Origin: Lunularia cruciata
Lineage: Eukaryota > Streptophyta > Marchantiopsida > Lunulariales > Lunulariaceae
NCBI GenBank assembly: GCA_948567375.1
Contig: OX419762.1
Coordinates: forward strand, 5,772,001-5,836,000
DNA length: 64,000 nucleotides
Reading direction: 5' to 3'
Part shown: positions 34,478 to 44,820 of the stretch, in pieces
How the letters are laid out: the number at the start of each line of letters is the position of its first letter
Position numbering within the stretch: the first letter of the stretch is position 1
Program-made: the position numbers and the translations under genes
The notes under the pieces: model-generated
Told to the model about the DNA's origin: nothing
What the model saw: the letters and a program-made list of their open reading frames with translations, nothing else
The model's database searches: none

Positions 34478-34732
34478 AAGAATAAGATGGATGGAATTTA
34501 TGGATTACCAAATCCATTTCCAACAAACCATTGGAATTTGTGTGTCTATGTACTATCTAACTATCATTTCATGCAGCTCATCATCTCACACTTTGAGTAG
34601 AAGTTCTTGGATGCAACCACCTTTTTCAATGAACCCTTGGTACTTCTAATTGTAGCAATGGAGAATGGTGGATGTGTTGCATCTTTGTGTTAACTTAGAT
34701 AAAATATAGGTAGTTTGATAGAGTTATAGTCA

Positions 34733-35640
34733 TGGCGGCAATATCCAAGGTTATCATTGCCATGTAGTAACAAATCAAGTACCTTGCTTAATTGTTAGAA
34801 GCACAAGATCATCAACAATAAGAGCATGTAGAGAAAGCACCATTTCAAGAAAGAGAAGAGCTAAGCCAATTTCCAATGCCTAAGGTATTTGAAGGTAAGG
34901 ATATCTTGAGCATAGTGAAGAGTTTTGTGTTTGATTGTGAATGTTATTTCAAAGTTAGAAATCTTCAAGATGAACAAAAATAAATTCTCTTGGCTTCAAA
35001 CCAATTGGACGGAGTGGCAAAACTATGGTGGCAATTCCAAGTGGAGCAAGCTGAATGATAAATTTTTACACCAATCTTGACATGGAGAGAATTTAAGAGG
35101 ACAATATTTAGTCAATTTCAAGTTATAAATACCACATGAGTTGCATGAGATAGGTTGGTAGAGTTCAAGCAAATTGGCTCTATAAGGAGCTACATCACGC
35201 AATTCCAAAACACCATTATGCAACTTCTAGATATATTGGAAGGTCAAGCTCTGGATCAATTTTTGAGGGGCATGAAATCATTTCACTCAAACCAAATTGG
35301 AAGTGACTATGTGAGCGCCAAAACACTTGGAGGAAGCCATGCAATTTGTTGAACGCTTTGATTCTTTGGTTACAACAACTTGGTCTTAACCGTGACTTCA
35401 CAAAACCTACCAATACACTACACATAGGTGGAGGAACCATCACCAATGGAAATTGATGCCATTGAACAAATACCACTTGGCACTACAAATAGAGAAAGAT
35501 TGCCACAAAATAGTGGTTGCTTTTATTATCACAAAATTGGACATTGCATTGTTGAATGTCCACTCAAGAGTGGGTGACCTCAACAAATTGCCCAAATGGA
35601 GTTTGTAGAGCAAAATGATTAGGGAAACAAGGAATCCCAA
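34733..35640 (+). pseudogene. Gag of element E
   Basis: Broken frame with the gag core FPMPKVFEGKDILSIVKSF, LDGVAKLWWQFQ, VEFKQIGSIRSYITQFQNTI and LDQFLRGMKS. Then a CCHC knuckle at 35518-35559 reads CFYYHKIGHCIVEC, with the second Cys changed to Tyr. Stops at several points. Confidence 0.75.
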
Positions 35641-35748
35641 TAGGAGATTTTGAGCCACCTACAAGAACTTGATTAGTTCCAATGGGATTGAAAGCTTGAC
35701 CTATTCAAGTTTGCTTCACTTGTAAGCTATAATATCTGATTGTGGTTG

Positions 35749-36020
35749 TAGAATTTTGGTGGATTCTAGAAGTTCCAAGGATTGCATGTCTATGTAATTA
35801 GCAAGAGAATTATATATTCTTATCAAACCAATAATTGGAAGTAGATTGATAATAGTAGATGGTAGAAAGGGTTCTACATTTTGTACATCACATCTTGTTA
35901 CATTCAAAATTAGGAAAGAATATTTGGAGTGTATGAGGTTTGTAGTGGCATCTCTACACTATGATATCATTCTAGGTTTGCCTTAGTTTGAACATCATAA
36001 GGTTCAATTTGATTGGAACA
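35749..36020 (+). pseudogene. Protease of element E
   Basis: RILVDSRSSKDCMSM has the catalytic Asp but Arg in place of Gly in DSG. SLHYDIILGLP follows, matching YDIILGMPWL, with the Trp codon read as a stop. Confidence 0.65.
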
Positions 36021-36263
36021 AATGACAAATTCAAGTACAACACCAAGGTAAGGAATACCAATTAGGTTCTTTAGCACCTTTGGGTACAATACCTAAGAAG
36101 AGAAGTTTATCAATAAAGCAACCATAGAGCAAGCTTTGGAGGAAGATAAGTATATTTTTGTGGTGTAGATCAAGCCAATCAATTATACATGGAGAATCTA
36201 ATGAGAGCCAAAAGCCTCATCAAGTAATGGTTGATCAAATAGTTCAAAAGTTTCAAGCCAATT

Positions 36264-37190
36264 ATGCATGGAGAATGTAGTAAGGGCCAGAAGTCTCATC
36301 AAGCAATGGTTGATCAAATAGTTCAAGAGTTTGTAGATGTGTTTTTGGATGATCTACCAAAGGAATTATCCTCCAATTGTGGTATGCCTTTCAATATTGA
36401 GTTATCACCAAGAAGTACTCTAGTGAGTAGACCTGTCTATCGGCTCTTACCAAGGGAGTTCAGATGAGCTTTGAATTACATTGATGAAGTTGTTAGAGAA
36501 TGATTTCATGCAACATAGTACATCTTGTCAAGAGCATCGGTACTATTTGTCCCAAAGAAAGATGGAGGACTTTTTTTTTATGTTGATTACCATAGCCTCA
36601 ATAAATAAACAATGAAGAATGCATATCCCTTACCTTGAATGATGACTTTCTTGATCAATTGAGTGGAGCATGATACCTCTCCAAGTTGGATCTCCGGAGT
36701 GGTTATTGGAAGATTCTCATTAATAGGGAGGATGTGCAAAAGATAACATTTTGCACAAGGTATGGGTATTTTCAATAGAAAGTTCTACCTTTTGGGCTCA
36801 CTAATGCTCCAACAATCTTCATGGATAAGATGCATTGGGTTTTGGATGGACTATTGGATAAGTAAATGATAGTATTCTTGGTTTATATTTTAATCTATAG
36901 CAAGACAAAGATAGAACACACAAATCACATGTGAGAAGTCCTAAGACAACTACGCCAATGGAAGTTTTATTACAAGAAGTCAAAGTGTACCTTTAGGCGG
37001 AAGAAAGTTATCTTCTTGGGTCACAAGATCTCATTAGAGGGGATCAAGATGGAAGAGGAGAGAACCAGGTCCATTATTAATTGTCCTAGTTTAAAGGATG
37101 CCATAGAAGTTCACACATGTGGTTGTACCATTGACGGACCTCTTGGGGAAGAACTCAAGCTTCTAGTGGACCACCAAGCACAAAGAAGCA
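36264..37190 (+). pseudogene. Reverse transcriptase of element E
   Basis: 36264-36467 is open: QIVQEFVDVFLDDLPKELSS, FNIELSPRSTLVSRPVYRL. Downstream, frameshifted pieces include LFVPKKDGGLFFYVDYHSLN, a NAPTIFMDKM-like stretch near 36805 and a decayed VYILIYS near 36885. The expected FLDDILIYS reads LVYILIYS, without the Asp pair. Confidence 0.7.
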
Positions 37191-37199
37191 TTCCCAAAG

Positions 37200-37610
37200 T
37201 TGAAATATATGGTGTCTTCAAGACCCATTCTTCAAGTATATGACCATCAACTACCTTGTGTGGTTGATTTTGATGCTTCTAACTTTGCCATTGCAGCTGT
37301 ATTGCAATAAGAATTCCTAGATGGGTTACATCCCATTATCTTTGTGTCTCATCAAGTAAACACTACAAAAGGAATTACTCTACTTGAGGTTAGGAACAAC
37401 TAGCAATGTAATATGCCACCAAGGTATGGAGGCATTATCTCTTGGAGAAACAAATGATCATGCAAACCAATCACAAACATTTGTTGCAAACATTACATCT
37501 AGAACATATGAAGAGTTTACATCATCAATAGGAGGAACAATTATAGTTGTTTGACCTCAAACTTGATAGGTTCTATATCATCCCTAATGCACTATCACAA
37601 TGACCTGATT
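37200..37610 (+). pseudogene. RNase H of element E
   Basis: Frameshifted fragments: LPCVVDFDASNFAIAAVLQ near 37255-37305 (first Asp kept), HPIIFVSHQ, and a TNHKHLLQTLH-like stretch near 37470 where the usual Asp of TDHK is Asn. Confidence 0.65.
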
Positions 37611-37699
37611 TGAAGTCTCTTCCTCTTGTCCCAATAGCAATTATGATAGTATCAATCAACTCCAAAGTCCAAATTGAGTTTAGGACCACTTTACAACAA

Positions 37700-38930
37700 G
37701 ACCCCTTCTTTTAGATTGTACAAGGTCATATTTCCACACAAGATAAGGAATATGACACCTTCTCCTTCAAGAAAGGCCTTCTATTTTGGGAGAATTGGAT
37801 TTATATTATAGCCAAGGGTAATCTATGGCTTATGCACCTTCAAGAAGCACATGACTTACCAGTCATTGGTCACATGGGTATGGACAAGACCTTGGGTACC
37901 CTACAATGGTGGTGACCCAACATGGCACAAGATGTTCAAGAGTTTGTCTAATCTTGTGAGAGTTGCAAATGCAAAAAGGCTAGCAATCAAAAACCAAGTA
38001 GAATTTTTCAACCACTTCCCATCCAACCTGCTAGATAGGAACATGTGAGCTTAAATCTCATCACATCCTCCAACACAAAGCAAAGTCACATAGCAATCAT
38101 GGTTTTGTGGATAAGCTTAAGAAGAAAATCCATTTGACACCAACCTTTGATATAATGGATGCTCCAATATTGGCCCAAATCTACTTCAACAATGTTTTCA
38201 AGCATAATGGGATGCCTCATGTACTCATCTCCAATCATGATCCTCATTTCATTGGAAAATTTAGGTAACCACTCTTCTCAATACTCAGCACAAATCTTAC
38301 CTTGTCCATGGCCTATCAACCTCAAATTGATGGACAATTGAATGAGAGAATTGCACCTTGGAGGATATATTTTGTGTCTTTTTCAACATTCACCATACCA
38401 AGTGGGATGAGTGTTGTGTAGTTGTTGAGTTTGCCTACAATACATCCAAATATGCAAGCACCAAATTCTCTCCCTTCTTCCTTAATTTTGGCCAAGACCC
38501 ACTTGCTCCAGATTCTCTTCTTGCTCCTCCTCCATCTCATGTCCCTCATACTTCCACTTTCTTGACCACACTATCCCAATCCTTGCAACAAGCTAACAAC
38601 AATCTTATCTCTTTGTTGCTCAAAATTATCAAAAACAATATGTGAACCAACATCATTGTGATCTTACTTTTCAACTTGATGATAAGGTCATATTTTATTC
38701 TAGTAATCTACCCCTCCCACTTGATACCCAAGTCTATAAATTTTCTCCTAATTAGATATGTCTATTTGATATCACCCAAACCATTTCTCTTGTTGCTTAT
38801 TGACTTACTTTACGTTCTCATATACAAATTCACCTTGTTTTCCACATTTCCAAGTTGAAACACTTTGTTTCAAATCCATCTTCCTTTTCATCTTGTATCC
38901 AACCTCCAACCTCTTGTGCCTATCAAAAAT
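37700..38930 (+). pseudogene. Integrase of element E
   Basis: GHMGMDKTLGTLQWW near 37870-37912 and SCESCKCKKA near 37955-37980 give the HHCC part. The core is frameshifted (VLISNHDPHFIGKF near 38222-38262, where the second Asp of SDRD is His). 38358-38645 is open with VEFAYNTSKYASTKFSPFFL and FGQDPLAPDSLL. The C-terminal FQLDDKVIFYSSNLPLPL follows. Confidence 0.7.
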
Positions 38931-39125
38931 CATGAGGAGTATGAAGTTGATCATATCTTGGCACGTTTCCACATTCAACATGGCCGCCAATAACATACGG
39001 AGTACAAGTCCTTTGGAAAGTGTATCTCCTTCATGATGCCACTTGGGAACCTCTTTCTCATCTCCAAAATGCACAAATGGCCATCCAAGAGTTTGAATCT
39101 TCCATGGTGACGAAGATATCACCAA
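38931..39125 (+). pseudogene. Chromodomain remnant of element E
   Basis: Frames joined loosely read EEYEVDHILARFHIQHG, a stop region, then VLWK and LHDATWEPLSHLQNAQMAIQEF, the chromodomain pattern. It places family M among chromoviruses. Confidence 0.7.
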
Positions 39126-39130
39126 CAAGC

Positions 39131-39142
39131 AATGGGAGGATA
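39131..39142 (+). other. Polypurine tract of element E
   Basis: aatgggaggata before the 3' LTR. Confidence 0.7.
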
Positions 39143-39641
39143 TATAACAATATGGAATTTACCAATGAATTAGTCTAGACTAATGAAGTAGCCAATCGGC
39201 CAAATTAGCCTAGAATATTCTGAAAGCATCTAGGAAGCTACTTGGTACCTTCCAAGTAATGAGTAACGTGCATGCCAAGTAGTGACTTATAGGATGAAGC
39301 TTCTTTGGAAGCTTCCTAGCTAGTTTAGCTTGCATGCCAAGTAGATGACTTCTAGCAGGAAGCTCCTTGGGGAGCTTCTTGGGGAGCTTAGCTTGCATGC
39401 CAAGTAGGCGGTTTCTAGAAAGAAACTTCTTGATAAGCTTCCTAGTTAGCTTGACTTGCACTCTAAGAAGGTGAATTTGAGAAAGCTTCTTGAGAAGCTT
39501 CTCAAGAGCCTTGTATGTATCCCTATAAATACCAAACCCTAAGCTCAGGCTATGCATTTGGAGTTTCCTTCACTCAAGTATCCCAATGTGATCTTCCATT
39601 CTAGTCTACCATTCTCCTTTTTCTCTCATTGGTCTTTTACA
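39143..39641 (+). repeat. 3' LTR of element E
   Basis: Begins tataacaatatgg (TG start changed to TA), ends ggtcttttaca. Contains several 'gcatgccaagtag' direct repeats spaced 70-80 bases apart and a TATA box ctataaatacc near 39522. Confidence 0.85.
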
Positions 39642-39646
39642 AGCCC

Positions 39647-40329
39647 AATGGCTACCAAAGTTGATATTGTCAACAGTTTTGTGTCTCAAATCCAACAGGG
39701 CATAGAGAATTCCAAGAATAAGTTGCAAATAGCCCAAAGTCACCAATAACAATATGCATATGCATATTGTTTCTGGTAACTTTTTAGCAATACACCACCA
39801 ACACATGGAGTTTGATTTTGGGTATCAAGTATAGCTATCTACCACCAATATTACATTGATTGGCCGCTGTAAGCTCAAATCCCACTTCATTGGTCCTTTT
39901 CTCATCATCCAACAAATTGGAGCAATGGTATATCATCTCAAGCTACTTTCACACATGAAGATCCATCCAATGTCTTATGTTTCTTTGTTACAACATTATA
40001 CGTCTTGACCTCCATAGTATCCTTCTATAAAAGAAGTTTGACCTTGTCCAACACTCATTGATAAAATGGAGGAATATGAAGTTGAGTGCAGTTTGCAAAA
40101 ATGCATCTTTGGTATCTACCAGTAGTGTATGGAATATCTTGTCCATTGGAAAGGCTACTTATTATATGAGGCCACTTGGGAACATATAGCTAACTTGACA
40201 AATGCACCGATAGTAATGCATTCTTTTGAGCACCAACTTTGCAGCAAGGATATTGCAAAACATCCAAAATTTGGCAACAAGGATATTGCAAAATTGAGGC
40301 CCTACAATCCAAGGATTAAAATTTGAAAT
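39647..40329 (+). pseudogene. Integrase end and chromodomain of element B
   Basis: Resumes B after E. The GPF/Y module (CKLKSHFIGPFLIIQQIGAM-like) spans about 39865-39930. 40129-40326 is open and gives a well kept chromodomain: MEYLVHWKGYLLYEATWEHI with the aromatic and WKGY/TWE positions present. The upstream part is frameshifted. Confidence 0.8.
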
Positions 40330-40571
40330 AATCCACTTTAACCAATGTAGAAGTGAAATATGCACTGATTTTCTACTACACTAAGGCCTTGGGTGAAATA
40401 TTGTCATGCACCAATTGTTAAAGTCCACAACCTCCATGCAAAAACTCTCTCTACTCTAGCTGCAAGCTCCACACATCCTCTACCTCTATCGTAAGTAGAC
40501 CAAGGGTATATCCCAAGAAGACCTTGCTCACCTAGATGTACCTCAAGAAGACCACTCTCTCTAGTAATTGT
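40330..40571 (-). repeat. Left arm of a large inverted repeat
   Basis: The reverse complement of 40804-41010, with two small insertions of about 18-25 bases. It replaces most of B's 3' LTR. The spacer (40572-40803) contains the B LTR tail and the start of J. Confidence 0.85.
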
Positions 40572-40579
40572 TGAGGCAT

Positions 40580-40652
40580 CAAATTGTTTTTGAGAGTTCT
40601 AACCTTATGTGATTCAGGAGTTCCAATCTTGTGTGCTTCTTGGACCATTACA
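40580..40652 (+). repeat. Remnant of element B 3' LTR (K family tail)
   Basis: Matches the end of the LTR at 1-184 (paired 'gagttccaa ... tgtgtgc' units) and ends 'ggaccattaca'. Confidence 0.75.
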
Positions 40653-40803
40653 AACTATAAGCCTTGGATTGGCTAAGTAGTATATGATGCACTTGATAGG
40701 TACCACCACTTGGAAACTTGTGAGCTCTATGCCTATTGAGACAATGCAAAGCACATGTTGGAGGTGATGGACCAAGTGGGTATGGTATCCTTCAGATATA
40801 GCA

Positions 40804-41010
40804 AATGGTTACTAGTGAGAGTGGTCTACTTGAGGTAAATCTATGTGAGCAAGGTCTACTTGGGATAGAGCTAGAGGATGTGTGGAGCTTGTAGCTAGAG
40901 TTCATGGAGGTTGTGGACTCTAACAATTGGGGCATGACAATATTGCACCCAAAGCCCTAGTGTATTAGCAAATTAGTGCATCTTTCACTTCTACATTGGT
41001 TAAGGAGGAT
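40804..41010 (+). repeat. Right arm of the inverted repeat
   Basis: Part of J just upstream of the RT domain; homologous to 52420-52660 of H. Its inverted copy is 40330-40571. Confidence 0.85.
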
Positions 41011-41059
41011 ACTTGGGAGCCAAAATTAGACCCAAGCTTATAAGAGAAGAAAGACAGAG

Positions 41060-41835
41060 AGTTTGGATGTTCTTAAGGAGTTACGTGAGTTATTTTGCCT
41101 TTAGTATGAAGGATTTGGATGCTTTGAAAGAACTTAGTATTTGGATTGAGTTGACTAGTGATACACTAGTTTTTTGACATCCTTACAAATATCATGATAT
41201 GGAAAGAGTCTTGACTCAAAGCCAAAGTAGAGGCATTTTTTAGGCTAGTTTCGTGGAGACTTCACATGGAGAGTATGCTTCAATTACAATGATGCCAACC
41301 AAGAAGGATATGCATGACAACTACACAAATAGACATATGTGTGGAGACTACCATTCTATCAAGAAATAGATTATGGTTGATTGATATACTATGCCTACAC
41401 TTGTGGAGATCTTTGATACAATTGGGCATACAAAATCCTTTGCACTTCAATAATTTGGATCTTTGACCATGATATCATAAATTTCTGATTAGGGAGGAGG
41501 ATAAGTCCAAGATAACGTTTTGGGCTATTGATCCTCATGGTAAGGATGTATTATATCAATAGTGGTTCTTATTATTTCCACCAAGTTCCAAAGAGTCATG
41601 GACAAGATCCTAGTAGGATTGGATTTTTCTTGGTGCTATATTGATGTTATTTTGGTCTATAGTGCTATTATGGAGGAGCATGAGAGACAATTTTTTGGAA
41701 TTGTTTGAGAGATTGAGATTTCATAGACTCAAATTACATCTTAGGAAGTGCAGATTCTTCCACGAGCAGGTTGAGTATTTGGGTCATACTATTTATCTTA
41801 TTCTTAGGAGAAGAATCAAAGGATGCCCATTCTAA
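41060..41835 (+). pseudogene. Reverse transcriptase of element J
   Basis: FAFSMKDLDALKELSIWIEL near 41095-41155 is the lead-in. Then HGEYASITMMPTKKDMHDNY near 41258-41320, a MCGDYHSIKK stretch near 41337-41370, an FPPSSKESWTRS region and CRFFHEQVEYLGHTIYLIL near 41750-41805. The fingers and palm are frameshifted. Confidence 0.75.
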
Positions 41836-41837
41836 CT

Positions 41838-42219
41838 TCATACTGATTGGAATATCTTGGGGCTTGGACTAGAGCTCACCCAACAAGATGATGAGGAGAA
41901 AGAGTTTATGGTGGCCTATGCTAATCATTCCAATAATTCAATGGAGGTGAAGTGTAGTTCATATGAGGAAATATGTTTGGTAATAGTGTGGGTAGTAGCA
42001 CATTTTCAATGTTACCTATTTGGTAACCTCTTCACCCTCATCACTGATTATCAACCATTGAAGTGGTTCATTGAGTCCAATAAGCTTTCATGGAAGTTTT
42101 CACAATGGGTTCTAATTTTACAAGAATATGATTTCACAATTATTCATAGACCTAGAATAGTGAACCATGATACAAATGGGCTGAGTATAAATCCATCTAC
42201 AACAAATAAGATCAAATAA
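41838..42219 (+). pseudogene. RNase H of element J
   Basis: 41857-42219 is open: LELTQQDDEEKEFMVAYANH, KCSSYEEICLVIVWVVAHFQ (Glu kept), LITDYQPLKWFIESNKLS (Asp kept), NHDTNGLSINP (Asp kept). The stretch between RT and RNase H is shorter than in H, so part of the connection is deleted. Confidence 0.8.
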
Positions 42220-42419
42220 GTGCATGTTGGCATGTTAAAATAGATGAGGAGATAGTGCCAAATTGGCATGCATTTTCTTTCTTACTTGTTTTTAGGCTCT
42301 CATGTTATCTATCTTAGTACAAATAAGAATAATTTTTGAGGTCTAAGATCCAAAGGGTGGAGATATTAGTACATGTTAATGAGACATGCATGATGCTATC
42401 TTAGTGATGGACTACCTTT

Positions 42420-43560
42420 GCATTGGTGTTGTGGGTGGCATATTTAGTGCCAAGGAGTGGGACCATGTCCTTGAGAAAGCCAAGTACTTTTGATTGGACA
42501 GCAAACATCTTCTTTGAGTGTGGAAGGATAGTAGAGTGCAAGTAGTGCCCCTTCCATCCCAAACACCACAATTAATATGACATTCTTATAAGGAGCTAGG
42601 ACATTTTGGAGTAAAAGAAACATATAGCTCATTCCATAGTCATTATTGGTGGCACAATATAAAAACCAACATAAAAATATTTTTTTCCAAATGTGTAGTT
42701 TGTGACCAAGTTAGAGCATCATTTAGTGCTCCTATGCCATAGTTATACTCATTACCTATCATGGGGTTGGAGTTTACAATTTGCTGGACCTTTATTATTG
42801 ATTGTGTGACATCATTGGTATATTTTGGTTATAATAGAGCGCTTATCTAAGTCAATTGAGTTGGTGGCACTTCTTGATAAATATAGTGAAGAGAAAACTT
42901 ATTCATTTTTTAATGAGAATTTTAGTCATATTGGTGCACCAGCCAAAGTCTTGACTGCTCAAGGTATAGAGTTCTTGGGAGAGTTTTAGGTCTTATGTTA
43001 CAAGGCCTCAATAGATCACCATACTACCACCCAAGATCACCCTGATGTAGATGGTTAAGCAAAGAGATTGGTTTAGATGGTGAAAAGAGGATTGCATAAG
43101 TATAGTTTGTAAAGAGACCACTTGGGAGATTGAGATCTCCAACTACCTTGGTTGGCCATGGGCTATCAATTTAGCTGGCAAGTCTTCTTAGCATCCTTCT
43201 CTCCTTACTTTCTATCTATGGACAAGATCAAGATTTACCTATAGCCAATTTTTATGATGATACTATAGTTTTAGATTTTAGATGATACTATAATTTTAGA
43301 ATGCATGTTCTCAAACGGTAGAGGCATTTTGAAGAGTGATGCCAATAAACTTTGAGAACTCAGCAATTGCTCAGCATAAGGTACCTTATGCTCTAGTACT
43401 ATTCAATGATGAGTTTTATAGACCTTTGGTCCATTGGTTTCACCGGGGTGATTATGTCTATCTACAGCATACAACACCAATAACACTTGATGTGAATACA
43501 ACCCATGATATCTTAAGAGTGCATGAGGTTTTGCCTTCCATATGACCATTTGATTATTGT
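42420..43560 (+). pseudogene. Integrase of element J
   Basis: Decayed HHCC region near 42600-42720 and core near 42760-43080 (LPIMGLEF-like, then TAQGIEFLGEF with the usual TDQGTEF Asp changed to Ala). 43336-43545 is open: FENSAIAQHKVPYALV, VHWFHRGDYVYLQHTTPITL, DILRVHEVLPS, the C-terminal module of this gypsy group. Confidence 0.75.
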
Positions 43561-43660
43561 GGCACTTTAGAGTTCATGTGTGACTTTCTATATAAGTTGT
43601 GCTCCTATAGCGTATGATGTTGATGTCAATTTATGTTGGGTAGCAATGCATATATGCACG

Positions 43661-44247
43661 ATATAAATGAATTGAATATACCAATAAGATCAACATGCAT
43701 TTGATAAAATCAATATACTATTGCACATAAATAATGGTTTATTGATTATGTGCAATAACATGTTGAACATAAATCATAGGATATTTATCAATTATGGTCA
43801 TCTAGTACAAGTTTTCATATTATGAGAGAATAAAATATTAACAATAAAATACTGACTCATTCATAAAATTGGAGTTTCTATTGCAGCTTATTAAAAACCA
43901 ATTCATACATTTATATTTACCTCTTTCATAATTTGAGCAGGATTTTACATAAATTTATTATATATGTCAACTATTACTCTTGCCTCATGATCAAATAAAT
44001 ATAATAATTTACTGTAAAGGAGAGAAAAAATTTATTGATTGTCACATCAAAATATGGAGTCATTGATCCTTGGTATTAGCCACATGGAATGATTATTTAG
44101 TAATCATTCCATGTGTAGCCTTTAATTTTTCTCATTTGTAGCTTGTTAATAAACCTTTACTAGATGTAGGCATCAAAAAATTATATAACAAAAAAAGACA
44201 TATGACTATTTTTTTTAGTTAAAACTAAAGTTTAAAATCTGATCTAG
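43661..44247. other. AT-rich sequence, nothing recognised
   Basis: No reading frame, repeat or RNA feature that I can support. Continues at 44821 after the solo LTR. Confidence 0.6.
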
Positions 44248-44815
44248 TGTATACCATTAGCTAGATATATTATCTAGAGATGGAAATTGGCTTGGTTACA
44301 TCTGGAAGGATGTTATTTATGTTGGACTAAGTAGATTAGATAGAAGTATCACCAAAAGAGTACTTCCCCTAATAGGGTAGGAGTCAAAACACCCTAAGAA
44401 CTTAAAAGCCAATTTTGGAGGCCTAAATAGATGAGTTAGGCCTCAAAAGTGGAAATACTTTTCCCACTACTAGAAAAAGCTTGTCTTCTTCCCCCATATG
44501 TTCATCTTGTCAAGGGCTTTCCAATAATACCTCACCCATGCTATTCTAAAGATTCTCTAAAGATTCTCTCTGGTGAAACTTGTTTGACCAACCAGATAGG
44601 ACAAGGACCAACATGTCACCCATCCATATAACTAATCTAAGGGTGAGCTCATTGACATTCACCAATCCATGTATCTGATCCAAAGGTAGAGTTTCCTTTA
44701 AGAGGATCAGCTTTCTTATATAATAAAGACAAGGTGCTCCTTTGGAGCATCAAAGTATTAAGTGTTGAAGCTTTGTGCTTCTTCTCATACATTCTCTTGT
44801 CCTTGGAACATTACA
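44248..44815 (+). repeat. K-family solo LTR
   Basis: tgtataccattag ... aacattaca, 568 bp, matching the LTRs of element A along its length, with a perfect target duplication TCTAG (44243-44247, 44816-44820). TATA-like tatataataaa near 44718. Confidence 0.92.
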
Positions 44816-44820
44816 TCTAG

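Larger units (their letters stand above)
13165..39641 (+). mobile_element. Element E: M-family chromovirus inserted in B's integrase
   Basis: LTRs are 13165-13278 plus 34091-34464 (5', split by G1) and 39143-39641 (3'), each about 0.49-0.50 kb. Target copies AACCT (13160-13164) and AGCCC (39642-39646) are each one change from AACCC, and B's integrase reads on after 39646. Own sequence is about 5.7 kb: leader, gag, protease, RT, RNase H, integrase, chromodomain. All frames are broken. The remainder of the span is G1 with D and C inside. Confidence 0.85.
1..40652 (+). mobile_element. Element B: K-family chromovirus, outermost host of the nested stack
   Basis: A decayed Ty3/gypsy chromovirus whose pieces are 1-300, 8768-13164 and 39642-40652. 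The left end is an LTR tail cut by the window edge (1-184), followed by a tRNA-iMet-like primer site. The pieces align in order with element A: gag with a CCHC remnant, protease, reverse transcriptase, RNase H, integrase and chromodomain. It is split by A inside the leader (target GTTGG) and by E inside the integrase (target AACCT/AGCCC). The 3' LTR is reduced to a tail at 40580-40652. Many stops and frameshifts show it is old and dead. The order of events follows from the target duplications. Confidence 0.85.
40653..43660 (+). mobile_element. Element J: truncated family H gypsy
   Basis: Colinear with element H (minus strand 52850 to 49140) but starts only upstream of RT. No LTR or gag seen. 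It carries RT, RNase H and integrase, lacks the PHD finger (a deletion of about 0.4 kb before 43555), and ends with about 100 bases shared with the H 3' end. Heavily broken. Confidence 0.75.

Noticed and set aside
40660-40950. The 300-bp block shared by J and H as an LTR of family H
   Set aside because: In both elements it is in the same internal position upstream of RT and continues colinearly on both sides, so it is interior sequence.
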